From: CBDVBD01 sp965372135 | Lineage (GTDB): Bacteria > Electryoneota > RPQS01 > CBDVBD01 | Assembly: GCA_965372135.1 (NCBI GenBank) | Contig: CBDVBD010000009.1 | Span: 1 to 40,290, forward strand | Length of the DNA stretch: 40,290 bases | Direction of reading: 5' to 3' | Shown: piece after piece, positions 1 through 8,819 of the stretch | Position numbering within the stretch: position 1 is the first letter of the stretch | Layout: the number at the start of each line of letters is the position of its first letter | Made by a program: the position numbers and the translations under genes | Notes under the pieces: generated by a model | What the model saw: the letters and a program-made list of their open reading frames with translations, nothing else | The model's database searches: none | What the model was told of the DNA's origin: nothing

Positions 1-235
1 ATTTGGTGATGACGCTTTCCATGCTGTGCGCCAAAGATACAATGGGATCCAATCCCATCAGTTGCGCGGATCCTTTGAAGGAGTGCAGATCGCGCATCAA
101 ACAATCCCATAAATGGTCTTGATCCTCCCGGTTTTCCATCGCCAACAACACTTGCTCGATTTCCTCGATTACATCCGTTGATTCGTCAAGATATTCCTGC
201 AAAAGCACGGACACATAATCAGAATTACCACTCAC
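1..235 (-). CDS. CheA/HPt-type histidine phosphotransfer protein, N-terminal part (cut by window edge)
   Basis: Only the first 78 codons are present. They encode a helical HPt domain with the phospho-acceptor motif DLHSFKGSAQLMGL (His at about residue 51), as in the P1 domain of CheA and in stand-alone HPt proteins. The start is a GTG at 235: an in-frame TAA lies two codons upstream and a GGAG lies about 10 bases upstream. In CheA this His receives phosphate from the kinase domain and passes it to CheY/CheB-type receivers. It is the last visible gene of a minus-strand run with the HDOD and HEAT-repeat genes, which fits a chemotaxis-like or surface-motility signalling operon. The kinase domain itself would lie outside the window, so a free HPt protein is also possible. 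Confidence 0.8.
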   Translation of the reverse strand, partial: MSGNSDYVSVLLQEYLDESTDVIEEIEQVLLAMENREDQDHLWDCLMRDLHSFKGSAQLMGLDPIVSLAHSMESVITK

Positions 236-301
236 TTCTTAGATACTCCATTGTGTTCTGATGTCATCAAATATCAAACAGATGACAACATCACCTTATG
301 T

Positions 302-1189
302 TTAATCGCTGGCGAGCCGCACAAATTCCCGTGCGCGTTCCACCCCGTCTTCCAACTCTAAGGTAAATTGTTCGACGTTGATTTCGCCGATTTGAGGATT
401 GTCACGTTGCAAAATCTTCCAAGCCGGATCGTTTTCCAACGATCCTTCGGAATCATTCCTTGAAATACCAATCCCGGAAATATTGCAGAAATCGTTCGCT
501 AAATGCACTAACGAACACAGATTCTGATGCTCATTGGACTGCAACGGATCATGATGATGGGTAATAGCATCCACAATATTCGGGGGCAGGTTCCACACGG
601 TCACCAACCAACCGCCCAACTGGGCATGCCCAACGCCCAACACTCGTTCCTCCGCTTCGACCTGGGTAATTTGCTCTTTCTCGGCAATCTCCAACGCTTG
701 CACGAAGTCATCATGGAAATACTGCTCCATGATAATCTTTCCGATATCATGCAGCAATCCGGCGGTAAATTCCACCGCAAAGACTTTAATAGACAGTTTA
801 TGAGCGATTACTTTAGCGATTTCCCCGCATCCCGCGCTGTGTTCCCAAAAACGCTGCCGATTAAACGTGGCACGACCCGGTACCGCGGGAAAGGCTTTAA
901 ACACACAGATTGATGTCACTAAATTATTGATTTCCTTCATCCCCAACACCACCAAAGCCATGTTTAGCGATTCAATCCGCTTTGGCATACCATAGAAGGC
1001 ACTGTTGGCGATTTTCAGCACCTTGGTGGTCAAGGCAGGATCATTGTGGATGATGCGCACGATATCCGAAATTCCGGAAGACAGGCTGTTCACCAGCCGA
1101 GACACTTCGATGGCGACAGTTGGTAAAGTCGGTAATTCGCCGATTTCCAATATTTTCTGTTTTATTTTTTCGAATTTTTCCTGATCCAT
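302..1189 (-). CDS. HDOD domain signalling protein
   Basis: The 295-residue protein is almost entirely one HDOD domain (about residues 15-210), an HD-superfamily relative found in bacterial signalling proteins and usually thought non-catalytic. Visible landmarks are GELPTLPTVA near the N-terminus, the NSAFYG helix (62-67), a His at 117, LLHDIGK (145-151) and a late GHAQLGGWL segment. The HD pair is kept, so metal binding cannot be excluded, but other HD-phosphohydrolase ligands are not clear. The C-terminal 80 residues are helical and unassigned. It lies 26 bases downstream of the HEAT-repeat gene and 66 bases upstream of the HPt gene on the same strand, so co-transcription is likely. HDOD proteins often accompany chemosensory or c-di-GMP circuits; its partner here is inferred from position. 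Confidence 0.85.
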   Translation of the reverse strand: MDQEKFEKIKQKILEIGELPTLPTVAIEVSRLVNSLSSGISDIVRIIHNDPALTTKVLKIANSAFYGMPKRIESLNMALVVLGMKEINNLVTSICVFKAFPAVPGRATFNRQRFWEHSAGCGEIAKVIAHKLSIKVFAVEFTAGLLHDIGKIIMEQYFHDDFVQALEIAEKEQITQVEAEERVLGVGHAQLGGWLVTVWNLPPNIVDAITHHHDPLQSNEHQNLCSLVHLANDFCNISGIGISRNDSEGSLENDPAWKILQRDNPQIGEINVEQFTLELEDGVERAREFVRLASD

Positions 1190-1215
1190 GGTGGCGATTC
1201 CTTTGGTGGAAACGG

Positions 1216-2490
1216 TTATCGGTTTGGGTTTGAATCAATGGTCTTGTGTACCGCGCGGTGTATTCCGGGATTTTGATGTGCGGTAAGTTGATGTAAGGGT
1301 ACGATATAAGGGTCGATTTGCTTGTTGTTAAGCGCTTGCACCGCCGCCAAGATTTTTACTTCGTTCTTGGACCCCATCATGTCTTTCAGCGCATTTTCCG
1401 CATTCTTTCCCCCACAACGGGCTAAGGATTCCGCAGTTTGATACACCACGATGATATCATCATCACTCAAGGCTTCGATCAAATATCGCACCGCATCCTT
1501 ACCGCCGATTTCCCCCAATTCCCGCGCCAGAACGCGACGGATTTCCTTCGGAAACTTCGAAAACCGCGATGCTAAGATAACGATGCCGCGCGACGTGGAT
1601 GTTTCCTGCAGTGCCTTGCTTAGATGCGCTAAGACATCTTCATCGCCGTCATGCCAGAAAATATCCTTCAACCGGTCGGACACCTGTGCCGTCCCCAACA
1701 ATGACAGGATATCCATCTGGTTTTTCTGAGCGATTGACAGGATAGATTTCCAGGTCACTTCCAATAACATCCCTTTGGCGCTGGACAACATGAACAGCAT
1801 GGTATCCATCGCTTGGGAAGACCCAATACGTCCTAAGGCTTCGGTGATAGTAAAAACTTCCAGACCGGTGGCATTTGCCAACCGTATCAACAAGAATGGT
1901 ACCACTTTATACGACCCAATCCGACCCAAGGCTTCAGCAAACACCGATCCCATATCGGAATTTTGGCGGTATGCGGCAATAATGGGATCAACGGCATCGG
2001 CGATCTTCAATTTCCCTAAAGACTGAGCTGCGGAAGCCACCACTTCGCAATCCTCATCCGCCATTGCTCCAATCAAAGCCTCTCCAACCTCGGGTTCTCC
2101 CAAAAGCCCCAGGATTTCCGCTGCCAGCCATCGATGCCGAGGCACCGCACCCCGCAATTCCAGCACCAACGGTTCCAACGACTGAGAACCCAAAGCGACC
2201 AACAGGTTGCTGATGCGTATTCGAAGGTCCTGCCTGGTTTCACCCAAGTATCTCACCGCTTGCACCGCCACCGCGTTTCCGGAATGTTTCCCATGATTGA
2301 TCAAACCATCAACCGCGGCATCCTGCACTCTGGAATCCGAATCCAACAACAGCCGAAACAAGGCATTACAAGAAACTGTTCCCCACAAATTCCCCAACAT
2401 ATTCGCGGCATCGAGCCGAACCATCGGATCCGGATGATTGACTTTTTCCAAAAATGGTTTCAACAAATCAGAGTCGTTAAAGGTCATCAT
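1216..2490 (-). CDS. HEAT-repeat protein
   Basis: A 424-residue protein built of tandem HEAT-like helical pairs. The repeat shows as recurring units of about 30 residues such as DPMVRLDAANMLGNL, DSRVQDAAVDGL, HRWLAAEILGLLGEPEV and CEVVASAAQSLGKLK, continuing to the C-terminus. There is no signal peptide or membrane segment, so a cytoplasmic scaffold is likely. A region around residues 240-310 departs from the clean repeat pattern. The start is one of two adjacent ATG codons preceded by AGGA. It is followed closely by the HDOD and HPt genes, and HEAT-repeat proteins do occur in chemosensory clusters, so a scaffolding role in that pathway is a reasonable inference. Confidence 0.8.
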   Translation of the reverse strand: MMTFNDSDLLKPFLEKVNHPDPMVRLDAANMLGNLWGTVSCNALFRLLLDSDSRVQDAAVDGLINHGKHSGNAVAVQAVRYLGETRQDLRIRISNLLVALGSQSLEPLVLELRGAVPRHRWLAAEILGLLGEPEVGEALIGAMADEDCEVVASAAQSLGKLKIADAVDPIIAAYRQNSDMGSVFAEALGRIGSYKVVPFLLIRLANATGLEVFTITEALGRIGSSQAMDTMLFMLSSAKGMLLEVTWKSILSIAQKNQMDILSLLGTAQVSDRLKDIFWHDGDEDVLAHLSKALQETSTSRGIVILASRFSKFPKEIRRVLARELGEIGGKDAVRYLIEALSDDDIIVVYQTAESLARCGGKNAENALKDMMGSKNEVKILAAVQALNNKQIDPYIVPLHQLTAHQNPGIHRAVHKTIDSNPNR

Positions 2491-2504
2491 TCATTCCTAT
2501 TTTT

Positions 2505-2906
2505 TTATGAATCGATCTCCCATAGGCAGTAGCAATTTAAGGGTTTGCGCTCTGTAAGAGTGCGGGTTAATATCGAGGTTAAGGCATTGTCTGCCCAAGA
2601 ATCGTATGACGTATGATATTGCTTGGGAAATGTCCAGTGGATAGGGATATACATCCGGTTAAAGATATCCTGTTGGGTAAGATCTGCCTGGTTTAAAGCC
2701 TGTTGGTTAGCAGAAACCACATTTTCGGCACAATGTTCCGCCAAGAAGGCTTCCGATGGTTGCGACAGAAGGGCAGCCGGCGCTGCAAGAAAAGCAAGCA
2801 GCACCGCCATATGAAGATATAAATGCTCTAATCGTAGAGTATCCGAATGCCAACCGAGCAACCTTTTTAGAGGGCATCTTCGAGTTGTGGAGTGATGAGA
2901 CTTCAT
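2505..2906 (-). CDS. Possible small secreted protein, hypothetical
   Basis: An open frame of 133 codons that I do not recognise. A hydrophobic stretch, MAVLLAFLAAPAALLS, followed by QPSEAF looks like a signal peptide with a cleavage site. It begins 32 residues in, so either translation starts at that ATG (about 2810) or the protein has a long charged leader. In favour: a promoter-like element (2927-2955) ends about 20 bases upstream of the first ATG, the frame ends 14 bases before the HEAT-repeat gene, and no other gene fills this stretch. Against: the first ATG has only a poor ribosome site, and the composition is not distinctive. If it is not a gene, 2491-2926 is an unusually long leader for the signalling operon. 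Confidence 0.4.
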   Translation of the reverse strand: MKSHHSTTRRCPLKRLLGWHSDTLRLEHLYLHMAVLLAFLAAPAALLSQPSEAFLAEHCAENVVSANQQALNQADLTQQDIFNRMYIPIHWTFPKQYHTSYDSWADNALTSILTRTLTERKPLNCYCLWEIDS

Positions 2907-2926
2907 GTCCCCGAGATTGGAAAAGA

Positions 2927-2955
2927 TAGATACGATTTTATGTCCAGCGGGGCAA
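2927..2955 (-). promoter_or_regulatory. Promoter of the HEAT-HDOD-HPt operon
   Basis: On the minus strand TTGCCC (2955-2950) and TATCTA (2932-2927) are separated by exactly 17 bases. Transcription would start near 2920, just before the 2505-2906 frame. The TTG-N20-TA geometry matches six other promoters in this window, which raises confidence in an otherwise modest -10 match. Confidence 0.45.
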
Positions 2956-2987
2956 CGGTTATAGTGAAACCCTTGTCATACATATTC

Positions 2988-3194
2988 TTAGCGTTGGACT
3001 TTCTTCTCCAAACCGGTTAGAATCCGTTGTGCAATTCGATTAGGTTTTGATTTCCCGTTTTCCCACCGGTTGACGGTTGAAAATGTTACCCCGACCATGT
3101 GGGCAAAATCTTCCTGAGTAACCCGCAGCCCCTGTCGGATTTCTTGAATCCTTTGGGGATCCATCGATGTACTTTTTAAGGATTTAACTGCCAT
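2988..3194 (-). CDS. Small XRE-family helix-turn-helix regulator
   Basis: A 68-residue protein consisting of one Cro/C1-type helix-turn-helix. The segment TQEDFAHMVGVTFSTVNRWE covers helices 2 and 3, and NGKSKPNRIAQRIL is typical of short stand-alone XRE proteins and HigA-like antitoxins. The ATG at 3194 has GGAAAG seven bases upstream. A strong minus-strand terminator (3287-3321) lies upstream, so the gene is transcribed on its own from the 3195-3286 gap, where I see no clear promoter. No toxin-like partner is adjacent, so a plain DNA-binding regulator is more likely than an antitoxin. Confidence 0.8.
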   Translation of the reverse strand: MAVKSLKSTSMDPQRIQEIRQGLRVTQEDFAHMVGVTFSTVNRWENGKSKPNRIAQRILTGLEKKVQR

Positions 3195-3286
3195 TATTGT
3201 CTTTCCATGTTATCCTTGATTTGTAACATACTACGGCAAATGTCGTGCCACTTTTCTTTAGTACATTCGATAGCATTATCATCAAC

Positions 3287-3321
3287 AAAAAACCCACTGA
3301 AATTTATTGCATTTCAGTGGG
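3287..3321 (-). terminator. Rho-independent terminator
   Basis: A perfect 11-bp stem, CCCACTGAAAT (3293-3303) with ATTTCAGTGGG (3311-3321), has a 7-base loop. On the minus strand it is followed by six T (3292-3287), so it ends transcription coming from the zinc-ribbon gene. The remaining sequence of 3322-3471 holds no gene I can support. Confidence 0.85.
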
Positions 3322-3471
3322 CATATTTCCTATATTTTCGCCTATTCTTAGTATTGTTTTCAGCTATAACTTCCGACCGACTCCTTTACAGTATCAATAA
3401 TGGATCCGAAAACCTATGGAAGCAGCAGATTTTGGAATTATACCGGCTCCGCAGGCTCAAAATGTAAGTAC

Positions 3472-3657
3472 TTAGCGTGGCTTTGGTTTCCTGCCGTTGC
3501 CCCCTGAATCGGAAAGGGGAAGGAGAGGCTTGGGAGGTTTTGACTGCTGAGGTTGTGCGGCATCCACCATCTGACCACAGTCGCAAGTGACTGTCCGACC
3601 GAAGGCAAATAACGTCACGTCATACTGTGCGCCGCATTTAGGACAAATAATCGCCAT
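3472..3657 (-). CDS. Small zinc-ribbon protein
   Basis: A 61-residue protein starting MAIICPKCGAQYDV, with a second metal-binding half VTCDCGQMV about 17 residues later. The CPxCG and CxCG knuckles should bind one zinc ion. The rest is a proline/lysine-rich tail ending in GGNGRKPKPR, without predicted structure. The ATG at 3657 is preferred; an in-frame TTG four codons upstream is possible. Its start overlaps the end of the possible membrane protein 3638-3829 by 20 bases, which would allow coupled translation. A strong terminator lies 150 bases downstream. Function unknown; zinc ribbons of this type bind nucleic acid or act as small adaptors. Confidence 0.55.
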   Translation of the reverse strand: MAIICPKCGAQYDVTLFAFGRTVTCDCGQMVDAAQPQQSKPPKPLLPLSDSGGNGRKPKPR

Positions 3658-3829
3658 AGGATTGTCCAACTAATTTGCGGAATCGTTTTGCGTTCAATCG
3701 ACTTAAGAGAAAAAGTATGCCGCTGATTAGGAAGGGTCCGGCAATTATCGACATAACCCGAATGGCGTTGAGTTCGACAACTGTGTACATATATACCATG
3801 AATAATACCGGCCAGATGATAAGAAGCAT
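3638..3829 (-). CDS. Possible small membrane protein
   Basis: A 63-codon frame encoding two hydrophobic helices, about residues 2-20 (LLIIWPVLFMVYMYTVV) and 25-44 (VMSIIAGPFLISGILFLL). A basic segment (RLNAKRFRKLVG) follows, as in small two-helix inner-membrane proteins with a cytoplasmic C-terminus. It overlaps the zinc-ribbon gene by 20 bases. No ribosome site is visible before the ATG at 3829, and nothing about it is recognisable, so confidence is low. The helix-loop-helix pattern and the overlap with the next gene are the only support. Confidence 0.4.
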   Translation of the reverse strand: MLLIIWPVLFMVYMYTVVELNAIRVMSIIAGPFLISGILFLLSRLNAKRFRKLVGQSYGDYLS

Positions 3830-3908
3830 GGCGCAACATACGTGAACATGATAATATACACTTATGATTTGTTTTATCGCCCCCGATATGCTTAGTTCTA
3901 ATCCTTTA

Positions 3909-6900
3909 TTACTCTACCGCCGTCACGACATAAAACAGCTTATCACCTGCGGTGATTGCATTTGTATGCGTGAATGACGTGCCGGTGGTGGTGCCGATTT
4001 GGTTCCCGGGTAACGGCAAAAACAGCAGGTCAACGTCGGCGTAGATGATATATTCACTTACGGTGATGGGATCCCCATTGATATTCTCCGTAACCGGTAG
4101 CCAGTTTAGCGCCACGTCATCACCCTGTACTGAGATTACAAGATCGCTTACTACAGCAGGTGGCGGAGGTGGTTCATTCGCCACGGTAAAAGTGACAGGA
4201 ACGACCACTGTCGAATTATTCGGGTCGGTATTTAGTATCAGAACCTCAGCTTCATAAGTTCCAAAATCCAAGTCGCTGGCGTTCAGGAGCATATTCAAGG
4301 TGTCGGTGCCGGACGGCTCCACCACACCTGATAAAGGCTCAACCTGCAGCCAGTTATGGGTTGGATAGAATGCCACTGCTAAACTATTGTGAATATAGCT
4401 TTGGTTATAGGTTACCTGCAATCCATCAGTCCCGGTGCTGTTTTCTATACCTACGGTAGCGCTGGTTAGGTAGCTGACCATGTTTTGGTATTGATAGACG
4501 ATGGTGCCACTGGCATAAAGTATCACCTCGAAGGTATAAGGACCACCATAATATCCATCGCGATCCACTTCATCGAACTGCACGATGAATCGTTGATTTG
4601 CGGTATCCTGGTAGTAATAGATGTCGCCTCCAGTGTACGGATTTAGATCATCCCAAAACGGCGCCACCAATGAGTTGGGTTCGTTAAGAGTAGGGATGAC
4701 TCGGTTGCTGTAGTTTGTAACTGTAGATGTAAAACTCAACCAGCCATTAGAGCAAATTCTAATGGAATGATAGGTGTTCCCGTAAAAATCAACCGGAAAC
4801 CCCAAGTTGAACGGACCGGAATTCTGTTCGTTCCCGGTGATTCCGGAATGTGTTCCTATGGTTGAGATTTCAACCCAGGAATATTCTGGACCGCCGAGTT
4901 CATCGCTGTCAATCCAGATATATCCGTAGTCATCCGGTCCTCCCGAGCCGTCAACTTGACCTAATCCGCTAAGTACCTCATCGTAAATATTGTAACTGAC
5001 ATGAATTGAATAGTCTAAATTTGAAGCACCGGTGTTGCTAATGGTTACCATCGCTTCCGTGGAATCACCGGGAGGAGCGCTGCCGAAAACAGTTAAAGGG
5101 CTGACAATAATATTGGGAGGATCTACTAAAGTGCCCTGGTCAGTGGTAAACAATATGGCTCGACCGTCTGTCAACGGTGCCGCCGGATCTGGATACCGGT
5201 TGTTAAATGTATATTCCATCCCAATCGATTGATCCTGATTATCGATCCCCACCGAGGCATAATGTTCGGAATAATCCAAGTTGGTGACGGTATGATACTG
5301 AATCAGGATTTCCGCATCCACTGTGGGCGTCGGATAATAGTCTTCATCAAAGATGATCACCTGGAAGGTTTCAATATCGCCGCTGCCAAGGTTGTACATC
5401 CTGCTCCACTCGATGATGAACTTGTGGTCGGGGCTGTCGAAATACTTCCACACTCCACCGTTTCCCGGGGCAATTAGCTGGAAATCATCCCATAAGGCAC
5501 TGACTTGAACCAATGCGCCCAACGCACCTGGGATCCGCCAATTTTGATGATACGCCAGACTGGATTGATCGCCGAAAGCCAACCATCCATTCGAACACAC
5601 CGTGATGTTTGAATATGAATGTCCATAGTACTGAACAGGAAACGGTAACGCCACTAAAACCGACACATCCTGGTTTTCCCCATAATCCGGAAGTGATAGT
5701 TCCGTCCCAGCACCCGAGTATGCGACATCGATTTCAACCCAGGTATACGATGGACGTTTGCTGTAGAATACATCGCCATTATCAAAGGCATAGTACCCAT
5801 AATCGTCGGGACCCATCGGATCGGTAACCGAAACGGTTCCAATAGTATCATCAAATATTACTGTATCCCGGAAGCCGGAGGCATTTTCCAGGTACAAGGT
5901 CACCTGGAACGGGGTCCCGGAAAATAAGCTGGTGTCGGCATAAAGTTGGAAATTGTCCGATGCGTTAAACGCGCTCGCACCCTGAGTTATGGCAGACCAG
6001 GTTCCCGTTGCATCCAGTACCGTAATCAAGGGATGGCTTACCAATGCGGTTGCGGTGATACCGGATGGCGCATCCACCTGCCCAACATTTGTTAATTCTA
6101 TCTCCAAATCCACGGTTTCGCCGGCATGGAAAATCCCATCCCCGGAATTCAGCCAGTTGTGGGAAACGTACTCCAGGTCAATCTCCTTGATCTCCAGCAC
6201 CACCAGTCCCTGGTACGTGCTGAGCGTATTGTCCGTGATTTCCAGAAGCAGGTCGATATGATGATCATCGGGAATGGTAGCAGCTAAAGTCAATTCGAAA
6301 TCGTTGTTTGGGGTCACCTGACCCCCGGCGGAAATGTCTCCATAATACACAGTGGCATTGTCAATAGAGTTGATGTAAGGATCGGCAGTGCTCATGGTGG
6401 CGGAAACACCGTTCACCGGTTGGGAACCCCAGTTTTTCAGGGTAACATTAACCTCAAGTCCCTCACCGGGATTGGGCGTGCCATCATTATTCCCATGGCT
6501 GTAGCCACTATTGTCATCATCGATGACCACACTCACCGGCGCAACATAGTGGGAGGCGGATTGCACCAGAGAGTACACCAACACCGACTTGAAATTGTGC
6601 TTCGTTACGGTAATAAAAAGGGTGTCTGGTGTGGTGGTAGTTACCGGAAGGGTAACTACACCGGAAGCGTCCGTCATTTCCCCATAAGCGGTCTCACCAG
6701 GCTTGTATGCATGAACATAAGCACCAGCCAACGGTTGACTGGTGCCGTCGAGCACCGATACCGTCACCATATTGGTTCCCACGGAAATACTTGAAGGATA
6801 GTCGGCGGTCATCGCAGCCGGTGTATCGGTCCAGACTTCCAAGGAGGGATCTCCCATCAGGCTATTCCAGTAAATAAAATTAACCGCCGTGCTGCTGCCT

Positions 6901-8564
6901 TGATACTGCCACATGAAATGTGCCTTCCCTGCGGCTAACGCATCCCCAACGCAATATTCCCCCAGAGTAATCAGTGCGTGGAAAAATGAACCATCGAATG
7001 CGTTGTTAAAAGCGGTATGAGTTCCGGAAGTAGCGGTGGCAATGGCGGCAATCGCACCCTGAGGTTGCACGGTAGTTCCGGCACGAAGCAAACATTCGGA
7101 AATGGAGGTAGATGATACCCAGTTGCCGGATCCGCAAGTCAGGTTTAAACAAACCGGCATCATCCATCCGTTATTCAACTCATCTAAATCGCTGCAAAAG
7201 ATCTCGTCAATCCATGCTGGACGGTGATTCCAAATACTGACACCGGCATTCAAGTGGCTTTGAATGACACTTTCTGAAACGAGACCATTGTGAATGGATA
7301 ATGGCACGTTTTGATAATCCGCTTGCAGGAGCAGTTGACGCACATATTCTTTAGTATGAATAGTGGAAGTAACACCGAAAGACGATCCGGCATACATCCA
7401 GGCATCCTGAAACCAATCCGGATTTGAACCTCCCATGAACGGATCGGTTTCATATTTCAGAATCTTCTTCCGGATGATTTGCAGTTGGTAAAATGTAGAG
7501 AAAGATAAACGCCCGATAGCGATTTCTGCAATGTAATCGGACCCTTCCAGTAAGGAGTACCCGAAATCCGAATTGCTATCATAGGCGCTCACACCGTACG
7601 AACCGAAACCATCGCCTACCATCATCACGTATTCAAGCGGCGGGTCTAAATTGGGGTCATTGTACCGGCTAAGAATATAGTTGTAGATTGCGCTGGATGA
7701 AGTCCCGGTCTGTGACGTAGTCACAACCTCGACGTTGTATCCCTTTTTCCGTTTCCACTCCGCGATGATGCTTACTTCGTTCAACACAGTGGTATTATTG
7801 TAGCAAATAATCAGAATGGTGCCGTAAGGAGAATCATGATCATCCAACCCTAATTGATCGAAGTTCAATACCTCACCCCGGTAAAACGACAGCATGGAAT
7901 GCGCCGGTCTCGGGTGCTGAAACTGCTTTTCATTGAGTCCGGTTCCACCGGTATGTTCAATTGATACAGTGAGATCGGTATAGACTTTCAATTGATTGCT
8001 TGCAGGATTATACTGCACCGGATAAATCGTCACCGCCACCACCCTGAGGTCTCTGGCAATCATGGGATCGGAAATCTCTGCTAACGAAGCAGGATAGAAA
8101 GCATCTGCTTCGTAACAATCACCATCGAAAACAAGTGCCTGATTGGCGCCTGCAATGTCCCAAAGATCATGTTCCTGCGCGGGAGGGACTTTTATCCCAT
8201 CCAACAAAGTAAAGCTATCAGCCACCACAGACAATTTCACATTTCCGGTTGGCGGGATGGCAATAATTCTAACTATCTTAGGCACTTCAGGACAGCCAAC
8301 CTGCCAGGTGGCAGATTCCCCGTGAATGGATAGTTTTTGATAAATATCTCCATTAATATTAATTTCATCCGACTGCAAACGGTTTACCGATACCATAAAT
8401 TCAGTACCGGTTTCGTCCGACCGTAACACCGTGGTAGTAACCGGTTCTTCGGCAATGGCATTTCCAAATTCAATCCAACCCCCAAAACAAAATCCCGCGG
8501 TTAAGATTACATAAACGCTGACCAACTCCCACAACTTCCTTCTCAACAACCCATTCATTTGCAT
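3909..8564 (-). CDS. Gingipain-like (peptidase family C25) secreted multidomain protein
   Basis: A 1551-residue exported protein. A signal-anchor-like stretch (about 10-38) precedes a C25 propeptide-like beta region (about 60-205). The C25 caspase-like domain (about 245-590) has GTILIICY, the VMMVGDGFG strand, a His at 447 in SIWNHRPAW and a candidate nucleophile Cys at 477 in NLTCGSGNW. Beta-sandwich domains follow: a carboxypeptidase-regulatory-like fold (about 590-670) and CARDB-like domains (about 675-915). Two copies of a module open with GPDDYGY and contain a VCSNGWL-type core (about 918-1145 and 1209-1400). After these come a PPGDSTEAMVTISNTG Ig-like domain between the modules, a SGVVEPSGTDTLNM domain and a final fibronectin-III-like domain. 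There is no C-terminal PNP/GxYFV sorting signal. The ATG at 8564 has AGGAG six bases upstream and a good promoter. Likely cell-surface or extracellular protease; the GHG motif of gingipains reads NHR here. Confidence 0.85.
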   Translation of the reverse strand: MQMNGLLRRKLWELVSVYVILTAGFCFGGWIEFGNAIAEEPVTTTVLRSDETGTEFMVSVNRLQSDEININGDIYQKLSIHGESATWQVGCPEVPKIVRIIAIPPTGNVKLSVVADSFTLLDGIKVPPAQEHDLWDIAGANQALVFDGDCYEADAFYPASLAEISDPMIARDLRVVAVTIYPVQYNPASNQLKVYTDLTVSIEHTGGTGLNEKQFQHPRPAHSMLSFYRGEVLNFDQLGLDDHDSPYGTILIICYNNTTVLNEVSIIAEWKRKKGYNVEVVTTSQTGTSSSAIYNYILSRYNDPNLDPPLEYVMMVGDGFGSYGVSAYDSNSDFGYSLLEGSDYIAEIAIGRLSFSTFYQLQIIRKKILKYETDPFMGGSNPDWFQDAWMYAGSSFGVTSTIHTKEYVRQLLLQADYQNVPLSIHNGLVSESVIQSHLNAGVSIWNHRPAWIDEIFCSDLDELNNGWMMPVCLNLTCGSGNWVSSTSISECLLRAGTTVQPQGAIAAIATATSGTHTAFNNAFDGSFFHALITLGEYCVGDALAAGKAHFMWQYQGSSTAVNFIYWNSLMGDPSLEVWTDTPAAMTADYPSSISVGTNMVTVSVLDGTSQPLAGAYVHAYKPGETAYGEMTDASGVVTLPVTTTTPDTLFITVTKHNFKSVLVYSLVQSASHYVAPVSVVIDDDNSGYSHGNNDGTPNPGEGLEVNVTLKNWGSQPVNGVSATMSTADPYINSIDNATVYYGDISAGGQVTPNNDFELTLAATIPDDHHIDLLLEITDNTLSTYQGLVVLEIKEIDLEYVSHNWLNSGDGIFHAGETVDLEIELTNVGQVDAPSGITATALVSHPLITVLDATGTWSAITQGASAFNASDNFQLYADTSLFSGTPFQVTLYLENASGFRDTVIFDDTIGTVSVTDPMGPDDYGYYAFDNGDVFYSKRPSYTWVEIDVAYSGAGTELSLPDYGENQDVSVLVALPFPVQYYGHSYSNITVCSNGWLAFGDQSSLAYHQNWRIPGALGALVQVSALWDDFQLIAPGNGGVWKYFDSPDHKFIIEWSRMYNLGSGDIETFQVIIFDEDYYPTPTVDAEILIQYHTVTNLDYSEHYASVGIDNQDQSIGMEYTFNNRYPDPAAPLTDGRAILFTTDQGTLVDPPNIIVSPLTVFGSAPPGDSTEAMVTISNTGASNLDYSIHVSYNIYDEVLSGLGQVDGSGGPDDYGYIWIDSDELGGPEYSWVEISTIGTHSGITGNEQNSGPFNLGFPVDFYGNTYHSIRICSNGWLSFTSTVTNYSNRVIPTLNEPNSLVAPFWDDLNPYTGGDIYYYQDTANQRFIVQFDEVDRDGYYGGPYTFEVILYASGTIVYQYQNMVSYLTSATVGIENSTGTDGLQVTYNQSYIHNSLAVAFYPTHNWLQVEPLSGVVEPSGTDTLNMLLNASDLDFGTYEAEVLILNTDPNNSTVVVPVTFTVANEPPPPPAVVSDLVISVQGDDVALNWLPVTENINGDPITVSEYIIYADVDLLFLPLPGNQIGTTTGTSFTHTNAITAGDKLFYVVTAVE

Positions 8565-8611
8565 CGAGTTCTCCTAATTCAAAGCTTCATGTTTACCTTC
8601 AAAACATATTA

Positions 8612-8640
8612 AATATAACCATTTTTAGTGAAATTATCAA
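8612..8640 (-). promoter_or_regulatory. Promoter of the C25 peptidase gene
   Basis: Minus-strand TTGATA (8640-8635), a 17-base spacer and TATATT (8617-8612), followed by T. Initiation near 8605 would leave a leader of about 40 bases before the ATG at 8564. The 8641-8758 stretch further upstream shows nothing else recognisable. Confidence 0.7.
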
Positions 8641-8758
8641 CGGAATTTTTGGTAGTGAAGATATTTGTTTTGGATTATAACCAGTGAATAATGGGAGGTG
8701 AATTTCTTATCGTAGGTGGGATTATAAAGTGATGTTAACCGTCATTTTTACATAAGCT

Positions 8759-8770
8759 TGACATATGTCA
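8759..8770. promoter_or_regulatory. Perfect 12-base palindrome, possible operator
   Basis: TGACATATGTCA is a perfect inverted repeat lying between the end of the 8820-9599 gene and the C25 promoter, about 120 bases upstream of that promoter. Size and symmetry suit a dimeric regulator, but there is no second copy nearby and 12-base palindromes occur by chance. Identity unknown. Confidence 0.25.
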
Positions 8771-8819
8771 TTGTTGTTTGTTAATCACACGCCACAATCC
8801 CCTCGACAACGATCTACGT

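Noticed and set aside
2988..3194. XRE regulator as antitoxin of a toxin-antitoxin pair
   Set aside because: No small toxin-like gene is adjacent, and a strong terminator isolates it from the upstream genes.
3207..3467. 86-codon open frame on the plus strand
   Set aside because: It runs through the perfect terminator hairpin at 3287-3321 and has no ribosome site or domain.
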